Assembly (NCBI GenBank): GCA_046727435.1
Contig: JBKPCR010000460.1
Span: 1-9,588 of the forward strand
Direction of reading: 5' to 3'
DNA: 9,588 bases
Source of the DNA: CAVPRW01 sp046727435 [NCBI: bacterium]
GTDB taxonomy: Bacteria > Tectomicrobia > Entotheonellia > J063
Position 1 is the first letter of the stretch. Each line of letters starts with the position of its first letter. The notes under the pieces were generated by a model. It was not told the DNA's origin. It worked only from the letters and a program-made list of their open reading frames with translations, and ran no database searches. A program made the position numbers and the translations under genes. Of the stretch, positions 1 through 5,621 are shown in pieces.

Positions 1-2
1 GT

Positions 3-113
3 CAGAAGCTCGCGCAGTGTATTCGCGAATGGAATGTGTATGCACATCCGTTCAACTGGTCCACGAAATCCGTCGCCAAGGTCATGGCGGCCGCACCGGC
101 CATGGGCGCCTAA
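3..113 (+). pseudogene. IS630-type transposase, C-terminal end (cut by window edge)
   Basis: Only the last 36 codons are visible, entering from the left edge and ending at TAA 111-113. The reading frame contains EWNVYAHPFNWSTKSVAKVM, which matches the conserved C-terminal end of IS630-superfamily DDE transposases (the WNxxAHPFxW(S/T) segment shortly before the stop). The catalytic DDE residues would lie outside the window, so I cannot say whether the element is intact; it is marked as partial. An IS630 element would be expected to end in a short terminal inverted repeat beside a TA target duplication soon after the stop, but with one end in view I cannot delimit it. The identification rests on recalled family sequence over a short stretch. 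Confidence 0.72.
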
Positions 114-200
114 TAGCCTAATATTGGATACTCAATCCTGACGAGCTGTACTAAGGAAGGCCCATCCAAGGCGAAAGGGGCCACTCAGTCTGGGAAACGC

Positions 201-1061
201 TTAGCCGTGTACCTCCACCACTCCCCGTCGCCAACGGCGGAAACTCGGTACCCCCCCCATCGCACCCGCAATCGAAACTCCCAGGCCTATGACCATAACG
301 CCGAAAGTGATCCAGGAGCCAATTTTCGCGCCGCGCTGCGCCTTGGCCGCGGCGACTAACGCGTGTTGTTTGGCACGCTCGGTATACTGCGCCAAGAAAT
401 CACGGACCTCGGCGGCGACACGGGCAGGATCGTCTCTGACCGCCTGCACGCGAGCCCGCAGGTTCCCGAGTGCCGCTCTCGCCTCTTCGGCCGACATCCC
501 GGTGGCAGCCGCCAGGGTTGAGGCTGTCGCGGGGTCATCGAGTTTTTCCATGACCCGGTTTGGGTCGTTGAGCCCTAAGGTCTGGACCAGGTCTCCTCCT
601 CCTGCCGCGACAGCAGTGGTGGCGCCCTGGGCCAATCCACTCAAGGCACCGAAAAGCCCACTTAACCCGAGACTGATGCCGCTTGCAATCATCCAGACGG
701 TGAACAATGAGACAAGGACCCATACAAGAGCGCCATGAATGATCGCCCCAGGACGGTCCGGCCGGTCAGTCACCTTGGTCGAGACCATACCCCCCAGAAA
801 CAGGCCCACCAGCATGGTGATAAAGGCCCACACACCCGCACCAATGCCAAGCCCTGATGCGGTCTCGCCCGTGGCCGCGCGCGGATCACCAAGTGCAGTC
901 ACGCCTATCGCCAGCCCTAATGCCCCCATAATCATCAGGACGCCAACTGCGACGAAAAAGCCGCTCATCACACCTGCCCACCGGACGCGCGGTCCCTGCG
1001 GCGGGACAATATTGGTTCGCTCGTCGACAGTTTCGTCTACACCATCGGTTATGATCGCCAT
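201..1061 (-). CDS. Four-helix integral membrane protein of unknown function
   Basis: Encodes 286 residues from the ATG at 1061. That start is preferred over the GTG six bases upstream because GGAGGGG (1070-1076 on the minus strand) sits 8 bases from the ATG but only 2 from the GTG. Three hydrophobic helices lie at about residues 29-56, 71-95 and 108-142, and a fourth at about 247-271, followed by a short basic tail (RRWRRG). Between helices 3 and 4 is a roughly 100-residue, Ala/Arg/Asp-rich, largely helical soluble segment (about 150-245) with GMSAEEARAALGNLRARV and repeated DDPA motifs (DDPATA, DDPARV). The first half resembles small membrane proteins, without assigned function, that sit in stress-type gene clusters of environmental bacteria; this is a loose resemblance. 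The frame is open throughout, unlike its right-hand neighbours. It stands alone on this strand. Function is unknown. Confidence 0.85.
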   Translation of the reverse strand: MAIITDGVDETVDERTNIVPPQGPRVRWAGVMSGFFVAVGVLMIMGALGLAIGVTALGDPRAATGETASGLGIGAGVWAFITMLVGLFLGGMVSTKVTDRPDRPGAIIHGALVWVLVSLFTVWMIASGISLGLSGLFGALSGLAQGATTAVAAGGGDLVQTLGLNDPNRVMEKLDDPATASTLAAATGMSAEEARAALGNLRARVQAVRDDPARVAAEVRDFLAQYTERAKQHALVAAAKAQRGAKIGSWITFGVMVIGLGVSIAGAMGGVPSFRRWRRGVVEVHG

Positions 1062-1069
1062 GGCCACAA

Positions 1070-1076
1070 CCCCTCC
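1070..1076 (-). promoter_or_regulatory. Ribosome binding site of the 201-1061 membrane protein
   Basis: GGAGGGG on the minus strand, 8 bases upstream of the ATG at 1061. It decides the start in favour of this ATG rather than the in-frame GTG at 1067. Confidence 0.7.
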
Positions 1077-1106
1077 TCGTAGCTTTTTCGAAAGCTAATG
1101 GGTTTC

Positions 1107-1115
1107 ATTCTAGCA
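1107..1115 (-). promoter_or_regulatory. Candidate extended -10 promoter for the membrane protein gene
   Basis: On the minus strand the sequence reads TGCTAGAAT: a TAGAAT hexamer (1112-1107) close to TATAAT and preceded by the TGN of an extended -10 element. Transcription would begin near 1100, giving a leader of about 40 bases before the ATG at 1061. No good -35 hexamer is seen at the usual distance, which fits an extended -10 type; instead that area is taken up by one arm of an inverted repeat (1123-1188). Prediction by eye only. Confidence 0.4.
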
Positions 1116-1122
1116 AACCTAA

Positions 1123-1188
1123 CAGGCAGGGCGTCCCCTTTGCTACGGCTAGCTGGGGGACTTCTGCTGCGCCTTGAAGCCCTGCCTG
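1123..1188. repeat. Nested inverted repeat upstream of the membrane protein gene
   Basis: The outer arms are a perfect 10-base inverted repeat, CAGGCAGGGC at 1123-1132 and GCCCTGCCTG at 1179-1188. Immediately inside the left arm, GTCCCC (1133-1138) pairs with GGGGAC (1156-1161), and inside that GCTA (1142-1145) pairs with TAGC (1150-1153). The right side has an unpaired 17-base bulge at 1162-1178. The left arm overlaps the expected -35 zone of the minus-strand promoter, so it could be an operator or a structured element. No run of T follows either side, so it is not a classic terminator. It could also be the relic of a small mobile repeat. Confidence 0.55.
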
Positions 1189-1355
1189 CACTCGAACTTC
1201 GGCGGGGCTAGACGGCACCAAGAGCATCTAATGAACGAAGCGTGCAGTCTCTTCCGAGGAGCCGACGGTCATACCTCCTTGAGTCGTGGGTCGGCCCCTC
1301 TCAAGCATCCCGGCGATCAATGCTGATTATTCAAGCGTGTCGCCTGTTACCTCAC
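1189..1355. other. Intergenic stretch with no recognisable gene
   Basis: Between the nested inverted repeat and the broken gene at 1356 I see no supported gene. On the minus strand a perfect AAGGAGGT lies directly against an ATG at 1272, opening a 14-codon frame that ends at TAG 1228-1230. The spacing of one base is too short for normal initiation and the peptide is not recognisable. It may be the 5' scrap of a lost gene. Confidence 0.4.
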
Positions 1356-1627
1356 TTAACGTCGGCCGCGGACCTTGTCCCAGCCATGTCGGATGGCCTC
1401 TTTAAACTCCTCCCAGGTCCTGCGGTGGCCCTGCTCCCACTCGCGGCGGGCGTCCGTCTCGACGGTTGCCCACTCGGGTCGCGATAGCGTGGGTCGCTGG
1501 CGATATCATAGCTGTAGCGGTAGGCCGGGGCCAAGTGCTCATACGGAGCACCACGCGGTGCGAAGGCAGTGTCATAATGCGATCGGAACTCACGCTCGTA
1601 CGCCGCAAAGTCACGCGCGTGTCGTGG
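1356..1627 (-). pseudogene. Small conserved hypothetical protein, frameshifted
   Basis: Two minus-strand frames join to give one recognisable small protein. The first frame reads RDFAAYEREFRSHYDTAF, then APYEHLAPAYRYSYDIAS and DPRYRD. At about 1474-1477 one base is missing, and the next frame continues EWATVETDARREW, GHRRTWEEFKEAIRHGW and DKVRGRR before TAA 1356-1358. The (Y/P)AYRYGYxLAxDxRYRxxxW ... ARRxWExxxPGTWExFKxAIRxGW pattern recurs in short proteins of unassigned function from cyanobacteria and other environmental bacteria, often near stress genes; that is recalled family knowledge. Upstream the frame is closed by TAG at 1628-1630 and no start codon is seen, so the 5' end is also lost. 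A single sequencing error could explain the frameshift but not the missing start. No function is assigned. Confidence 0.7.
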
Positions 1628-1735
1628 CTATTATCTATTGTGGGGCTCTTTAGGCCCCTTGTAATCGCTGATAGGCTGTCGAAGGGGACCCGTGGCGCCT
1701 GGTAAAAGTCCACGAGAGCTGCCTAGTAAGATGGT

Positions 1736-1762
1736 GATGTTGCATTAAGACTATGCAACATC
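1736..1762. repeat. Perfect 10-base inverted repeat
   Basis: GATGTTGCAT (1736-1745) and ATGCAACATC (1753-1762) are exact reverse complements separated by the 7-base loop TAAGACT. No T run follows on either strand, so it is not a standard terminator. It could be an operator for a dimeric regulator or a relic of a mobile element end. Confidence 0.6.
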
Positions 1763-2151
1763 CTTGCCGGCCATAAATTCATCTGGCCTATGCATAGAGC
1801 AATAACACAGAGGGTTTGCGGGGCACGAGTGTGCCAGTCTCCCGATGCGCGACATTCCAGAGGATAGAGGCTTGGTACGTGCGCGGGGGCAAGTCATCGC
1901 GATTAAAGTGAGCTGATTGCAGCACGTTCGGGGCAAGGACACCACCGAGGCGCTGCAGCCTGGACGATTGTATGGTCATGGCACAGTGGATGCCTCCAAA
2001 ATGAGAGGAGACAAGGAGCATGTGTCTCACTTTGAGGTCCGATGTCGAGCCCAAGATTGCCCAGGTCTCCAGCAGCTTCGTGCAGTCCAGTGGCTGCGTA
2101 TTGCTGGGATCAAGTTTCACATTGGTACCAAGCCACCAGGCGCTGCAACTC

Positions 2152-2200
2152 GCGCAGGCTCCTGCCTGGCGGCGTTATGGAATGGGGCTTGCGCTTTTTT
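2152..2200 (+). terminator. Candidate intrinsic terminator with competing hairpin
   Basis: GCGCAGGC (2152-2159) pairs with GCTTGCGC (2187-2194) through eight base pairs including one G-T wobble, directly followed by six T (2195-2200). The loop is long, about 27 bases. A compact alternative hairpin, CAGGC (2155-2159) with GCCTG (2164-2168), shares the left arm, so the two folds exclude each other. No plus-strand gene is recognised upstream that it would serve. Thermodynamic folding was not run. Confidence 0.4.
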
Positions 2201-2419
2201 CTGATGAAGAGCCGACCACTGCCAATTCCTATGATGAAACGAGCACCAGACGTCATGGACAGAGATGCCCTCCAACTCTGCCAGCCACGCGAGCATACAT
2301 CTTCTGGGGTAGATGCCACGCGGACTCAATGGCAGCTGCCAATGCCAAAGCAGGCGAACTCAGGGGCATAGGTTCAACGCACAGGCAAAAGGGGCGACTC
2401 TTGCTCGTCTCCTTGGAAG

Positions 2420-3056
2420 GTGGGGGAGCTCAGTCTAACGGAACTGGTGCGGCGGGTCATGCACGAAATCCAGGAGGATGATTGCCTCGGCCAGGCCGCC
2501 CACCTCGCCTCCCTAATCTGCTGGACCGTATGATGGAGGTGCTGGCCCAGGTACAGCCGGGCGATACGCTCCGGCTGGTCCAGGAGAACCTGCACTAACT
2601 TATGACGGGCGACCGCGGTGGGCTCCTCTCCTTTGGCATTGTGACGGCACTATCGACCTCCTCCAGCGCCATCACCGCCCTCATCGGTAGTCTCAACCGC
2701 GCCTATCACTTGGAAGAGGGATGCCCGTTCTGGAAGGTGTGCCTTATTGCTATTCTCCTCGCAGTAGGGTTGTCTGCCTTCATGATCGAGCAGGAGTGGA
2801 ATTGGAAATATGGATGACGCCGGGTTCGGCAGTCGCCCTCATCGGCTGCTCACCTCCCTCGGGTTTGCCCCTTCTATGCGAATCATATGGTTTGTATAGC
2901 GCGACCTCTGGCAGCATCGGCACCGTGATCGTGCTACTCACCTGGATGTATCTGAGCGGCATCTTCATCTTGATTGGTGGCGAGATCAATGACAAGACCG
3001 GACACGCCTCGAAGGAAGGGAAAGACCCTGGGCAAAAGTATCTGCCCAACCCATAA
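2420..3056 (+). pseudogene. YihY/BrkB family membrane protein, heavily decayed
   Basis: The YihY/BrkB family (once misnamed RNase BN) consists of inner-membrane proteins of about 300 residues with six helices. Pieces appear in family order: ELSLTELVRRVMHEIQEDDC and LGQAAHLA (2426-2509); then, in another frame, PNLLDRMMEVLAQV and LRLVQENLH (2512-2595); a TAA stop (2596-2598); LLSFGIVTALSTSSSAITAL and NRAYHLEEGCPFWKV (to 2787); EQEWNWK; then a frame change near 2810 leading to MTPGSAVALIG, YSATSGSIGTVIVLLTWMYL and SGIFILIGGEIN, ending at TAA 3054-3056. Compared with the family, the first membrane stretch between HLA and PNLL is missing, as are about 50 residues between FMI and EQEW (junction at 2787/2788). 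No clear start codon remains. It cannot make a working protein. The C-terminal pattern GSIGxVIVLLxWxYLSGxxxLxGGEIN is diagnostic for the family. Confidence 0.88.
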
Positions 3057-3172
3057 CGTGCCTCTAATGAAACCAAAGATGTCCTCGTGTCTGAAGCACT
3101 GGATGGTTCAAGGCGCGACAGGACCGACGCGACGGTTACCAGGGGAGCGATGGATGACTCGACCCAGTGAAA

Positions 3173-3176
3173 GGAG
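3173..3176 (+). promoter_or_regulatory. Preserved ribosome binding site before a lost start codon
   Basis: AAAGGAG with GGAG at 3173-3176 lies 6 bases before ATA (3183-3185), exactly where the ATG of the BON-LysM gene should be. Its retention shows where the original start was. Confidence 0.5.
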
Positions 3177-3182
3177 CGACCG

Positions 3183-3562
3183 ATAGGCTTGATCCAGTTT
3201 GCGAAGGGTGTCGACCGAAGATTGGGGGTGGGCGGTACACCGCCGGCGCAGAGTGCCTTAGCCTCAGTGGCGCCACTGGGCTGGACGCGTAGAAAGCGGC
3301 CATCCTCGTGCGGCTGGTCGAGGAGATGAACCTTACGGCCGAGGATCTCGGTATTCAGGTAGAGGGGGTAAGCGGGTGATAGTGACGGGCACGACTGACA
3401 GTCAGGAGACGCACGAAAAGCTCGTGCGGCCGGTCGGGAGTGCTTAGCGCCCAGGTGGACGGCCAGTCCCAGGTGGTATAGTCGGCGCTACATGCCTTCT
3501 TTTACACTGTGAAGCGGGGGGACACGCTGTCGATATTCATTTGGTACCCCAGGCAACGGTAG
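3183..3562 (+). pseudogene. BON-LysM domain protein, decayed; start codon now ATA
   Basis: Remains of a small LysM protein with an N-terminal BON domain (YgaU/peptidoglycan-binding LysM type), about 150 residues when complete. Pieces in order: GLIQFAKGV and LGVGGTPPAQS directly after ATA 3183-3185, the expected ATG position with GGAG six bases upstream; then in a second frame TAG at 3290-3292 and AAILVRLVEEMNLTAEDLGI; in a third frame VIVTGTTDSQETHEKLV (3376 on), stopped by TAG 3445-3447; and in another frame FYTVKRGDTLS, the start of LysM (3500-3532). It ends WYPRQR then TAG 3560-3562, recalling the IYPGQ motif near the end of LysM domains, so most of the LysM repeat appears deleted. At least three frame changes and several stops rule out function. 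The gene follows the YihY remnant on the same strand, with 126 bases between. Confidence 0.85.
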
Positions 3563-3570
3563 AGACCATG

Positions 3571-3576
3571 AAGGAG
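3571..3576 (+). promoter_or_regulatory. Ribosome binding site of the small coiled-coil gene
   Basis: AAGGAG lies 8 bases before ATG 3585-3587. It marks the original start, not the downstream GTG at 3636, which has no comparable upstream site. Confidence 0.55.
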
Positions 3577-3584
3577 AATCTGCA

Positions 3585-3944
3585 ATGGATCAACACACAG
3601 CCTACAGCCAACGGAACCTCGAAGCGCAGTAGGCAGTGAGGACTGAGAACTTAGGGAGGGTCAACGAGCGGGTGCAGGAGACGATCGACGGGGTCCAGTC
3701 AACGGTGCAGAGTGCCATGGAAGGGTTCAAGCAGATGCAAGAGACGGTTGACAGGGCGAAAACCGCGGTCGATGAGCTGCTCGAGCGTGTCAACGGCACG
3801 GTGAACGAAATGGTCGAGCGCCTGAAACCCGCGGCTGATCTCCTCGATGATGCGCAACAGAACCCTTGGCTGCTGGTGGGCAGTGCAATCGTGATGGGGT
3901 ATATTCTCGGCAGTCTCGCTCGCGAGCACCCCTCTGCCCACTAG
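3585..3944 (+). pseudogene. Small coiled-coil, C-terminally membrane-anchored protein with early TAG
   Basis: From ATG 3585 the frame reads MDQHTAYSQRNLEAQ, hits TAG at 3630-3632, and continues in the same frame to the stop at 3942-3944. The remaining part, which could restart at GTG 3636, is 102 residues: a long Gln/Glu/Val-rich amphipathic coiled coil (VNERVQETIDGVQSTV, AVDELLERVNGTVNEMVERL), then NPWLLVGSAIVMGYILGSL, one C-terminal transmembrane helix, and a short polar tail. This architecture (helical rod, NPW, glycine-containing tail anchor) resembles the DUF883/YqjD/ElaB-like small membrane proteins of stationary-phase or stress conditions; the resemblance is structural and I do not claim membership. 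The nonsense codon is the only visible damage, so it is the least decayed of the group and might still be made by restart or readthrough. Confidence 0.72.
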
Positions 3945-4171
3945 TCATTAGTTCCGGGCGGTCAGGAGTCCCCGGCATTCAGGCGGACATGAGGCCCACG
4001 TCTGATGCGCCAGGCCACATGCCGCCGACGCTGAGCGCGACGTGGTGGAAGAGGCGAGCGCGCATAGACGAGGCCATTCGTGATCAGTCTAGACGTGATC
4101 GCCTCTTATGTGGGGGCTCTTAGGTGCATACTCCACACGGTGCAGCAGGGCCTTGAATGGGAGGGGAATCG
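3945..4171. other. Intergenic stretch before the JmjC remnant
   Basis: No supported gene. The frame around 3989-4123, opening DMRPTSDAPGHMPPTLSATW, might be a scrap of a small protein but is not recognised. A short imperfect hairpin (GAGGC ... GATCA with TGATC-GCCTC, around 4069-4105) surrounds the palindrome GTCTAGAC and has no T tail. At 4159-4165 GGGAGGGG provides the ribosome binding site for the following gene. Confidence 0.35.
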
Positions 4172-4738
4172 ATGCACGTGCTCCAGGAGCTTTTAGGTCC
4201 CATGCCGGTGCGTGAGTTCTTACAGCGCCACTTCACGCGAGCCCCCTTCGCCCTACCGGACCATGACGCGCGCTACACCCGCGTCTTCACCGACGCCGAC
4301 TTCGCCGCGATGGTGGAAGGTCCGCGGTCCATGCTCCAGGTTGTGCGGGATGGGTGCCTCGTGCTCGACCAGGCGCCCCTGTCTTGGGCAGAGGCGCAGG
4401 GCTACTATCGTTGCGGCCATACGCTCCTCGTGCGGCATGCCGAACGGTCCTCCACTATGTTACAGGTGCTCGCCGAGGCGTCCGCCAACTTCTTCCACGC
4501 CCCTGCCAATATTCAGGTCTACCTGACGCCGCACCAGAGCTAGGCCTTCAGGTGGCATTATGGTCTGGAGGAGGTCTTCATTATTCAGGTCCACGGCTGC
4601 AAGGAGTATATGATTCGGCAAGACACGCTGAACCCCTGGCCGCTTTGGGACAACATGCCTGCGGACCTGCGCTATGACCGCCTCGCCTCGCCGATCGGGA
4701 TCTCGGAGGCTGCGGTGGGGGCTGCAGCCCTTGGCTGA
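4172..4738 (+). pseudogene. JmjC/cupin-like oxygenase, nonsense and metal-site loss
   Basis: ATG 4172 is the likely start because GGAGGGG ends 6 bases upstream; an in-frame ATG at 4157 lies before that site. The frame reads MHVLQELLGPMPVREFLQRH, FTRAPFALPD, TLLVRHAERSSTMLQVLAE and FFHAPANIQVYLTPHQS, then TAG 4541-4543. It continues in the same frame AFRWHYGLEEVFIIQVHGCK, EYMIRQDTLNPWPL, and stops at TGA 4736-4738. This is the JmjC (cupin_4, ribosomal-oxygenase-like) pattern, where the family has SQGFxWHxD; the stop replaces a glutamine (CAG to TAG). Family members bind Fe(II) with HxD...H and use 2-oxoglutarate. Here WHYG replaces WHYD, so the metal-binding aspartate is lost. After RYDR (about 4680) the similarity ends and the C-terminal half, with the second histidine, is missing. 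Three independent lesions make function very unlikely. Confidence 0.85.
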
Positions 4739-4886
4739 GTCAGGCAGTCAAGGAAATCGGGCGATCAACCGCGTGTAAAATGATGTCTGCTCTGTTAGGG
4801 TGGGGATTTCACAATGATCCGGCCATGGCTGCTCGCGCCGAGAAGAATCCAATACGGGTGTTGACTATAGATTCTTCAGATTCTTC
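4739..4886. other. Short stretch holding a 9-base tandem duplication
   Basis: No gene is recognised between the JmjC remnant and the YifB remnant. AGATTCTTC is present twice in tandem at 4869-4877 and 4878-4886, immediately before the first codons recognisable as YifB. The N-terminal half of YifB, normally some 200 residues, is absent. Confidence 0.5.
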
Positions 4887-5327
4887 ATGCTTGGACCAAG
4901 AGTGCCGGGGACATCAATGCTGGCCTGACGGCTCACCACCATCCTACCGGCGATGACGCTCGCCGAGGCCATTGAGACCACGCGTATCCACCGCGTCGCC
5001 GGCCTCACCGACGACCGTACCGCCCTCACCGGCGCGAACCTCGGCCGGGTCCCCGCATGACCTCGTTGCCGCTGCGGAGCATGTCGGCGGCCGTCTTGTG
5101 AAAAACGTCACCCAGCTCTCTCGGTAGCAAGTTTGTTCTCTTGTGCCCGTGCCTGGTCAGGCGAGGATCATTTTTGACAAACACAGGCGCGGGTCGGCAC
5201 TACTGCCGGGTGCAGTGTCGCGGGCACACCACACGGCGTGCTCTTCCTGGATGCATGGCCCGAGTTCCGCCGCCATGTCCTTGAGGTTTTGCGCCAACCA
5301 CTCGAGGATGGTCTCATATACATATAA
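4887..5327 (+). pseudogene. YifB/ComM Mg-chelatase-like ATPase, decayed internal fragment
   Basis: YifB/ComM proteins are about 500-residue AAA+ ATPases; ComM acts as a branch-migration helicase in natural transformation. The fragment reads MLGPRVPGTSMLA, a degenerate Walker A (family LGPPGAGKTMLA) with the catalytic lysine lost, then TGA 4926-4928 in place of arginine, then RLTTILPAMTLAEAIETT and RIHRVAGLTDDRTAL to about 5030. About 150 unrelated bases follow. PGAVSRAHH (family PGEVSLAHH) resumes at 5206 in another frame. A 2-base insertion (extra AC at about 5233) leads to [19 protein letters not shown] and RQPLEDG, ending at TAA 5325-5327. Walker B is DAWPEF instead of DELPEF, so its glutamate is lost too. 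Both the N-terminal part and the C-terminal domain are missing. Traces may continue to about 5390 but I do not insist on them. Confidence 0.85.
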
Positions 5328-5600
5328 TTTCGCGGGCGTCCTCGACCTTCATACATTCATGGGGTTAGCCATAAGAGCGATGGCCGTGAGGGATGCAGGC
5401 AGCGCCCAAGAGCCGATTGCTCCCCCGTGATGGTCACCACGCCTCAATCGTGAGCGCACCTCCTTGTCTCCCAGCTTTGCAGTCGCCCTGTGCTTTTCGC
5501 TTGACACCAGGCCAGCTCTGGAGTACTGACACACCATCCAAACCATGTCCATCCGGGACGGGCGCCGGGCTTCTGCCGGGACGCCCGCACCACTCGCACG
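5328..5600. other. Region upstream of the cyclase operon
   Basis: No gene is supported here. It carries the presumed leader and promoter of the cyclase operon, possible last traces of YifB (to about 5390), and a short direct repeat CCGGGACG (5554-5561 and 5575-5582) within a GC-rich stretch. Confidence 0.4.
5501..5529 (+). promoter_or_regulatory. Possible sigma-70-type promoter for the cyclase operon
   Basis: A perfect TTGACA (5501-5506) is followed after 17 bases by TACTGA (5524-5529), a poor match to TATAAT. The leader to ATG 5622 would be about 85 bases. The -35 match is good but the -10 is weak, so this is tentative. Confidence 0.25.
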
Positions 5601-5608
5601 GCCGTGCC

Positions 5609-5614
5609 GGAGGG
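5609..5614 (+). promoter_or_regulatory. Ribosome binding site deciding the cyclase start at 5622
   Basis: GGAGGG lies 7 bases before ATG 5622-5624. It falls inside the frame that would open at GTG 5604, so the ATG is the more likely start and the protein begins MRCPSCG. Confidence 0.7.
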
Positions 5615-5621
5615 CGCTCCC

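Larger units (their letters stand above)
1628..2419. other. About 790 bases with no recognisable gene
   Basis: I find no supported coding sequence here. The longest frame is a 110-codon minus-strand frame (1788-2120) beginning at GTG, with no ribosome binding site. It contains the stretch HMLLVSSHFGGIHCAMT, which looks mildly protein-like but matches no family I know. Plus-strand frames of similar length overlap and look random. The stretch contains a perfect 10-base hairpin (1736-1762), a small GGGGC/GCCCC hairpin (1641-1657) and a terminator-like hairpin with a T6 tail (2152-2200). Given the decayed genes on both sides, this may be gene remains worn past recognition. Confidence 0.5.

Noticed and set aside
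159-182. GGCCC ... GGGCC pairing downstream of the 201-1061 gene as its terminator
   Set aside because: Only 5 bp with a 14-base loop and no T run on the minus strand.
289-1098. Plus-strand frames of 149 and 119 codons opposite the membrane protein gene
   Set aside because: Antisense shadows of the better supported minus-strand gene, without ribosome sites or recognisable domains.
1638-4125. Similar short motifs TGTGGGGCTCTTTAGG (1638) and TGTGGGGGCTCTTAGG (4110) as a dispersed repeat
   Set aside because: Only about 15 matching bases with gaps, in unrelated contexts; could be chance.
2596-4543. Repeated in-frame TAG codons within otherwise conserved genes, suggesting TAG recoding to an amino acid
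   Set aside because: TAA (2596) and TGA (4926) also interrupt genes, and frameshifts, deletions and lost catalytic residues accompany them; the intact genes are not seen to use TAG internally. Decay explains all of it.
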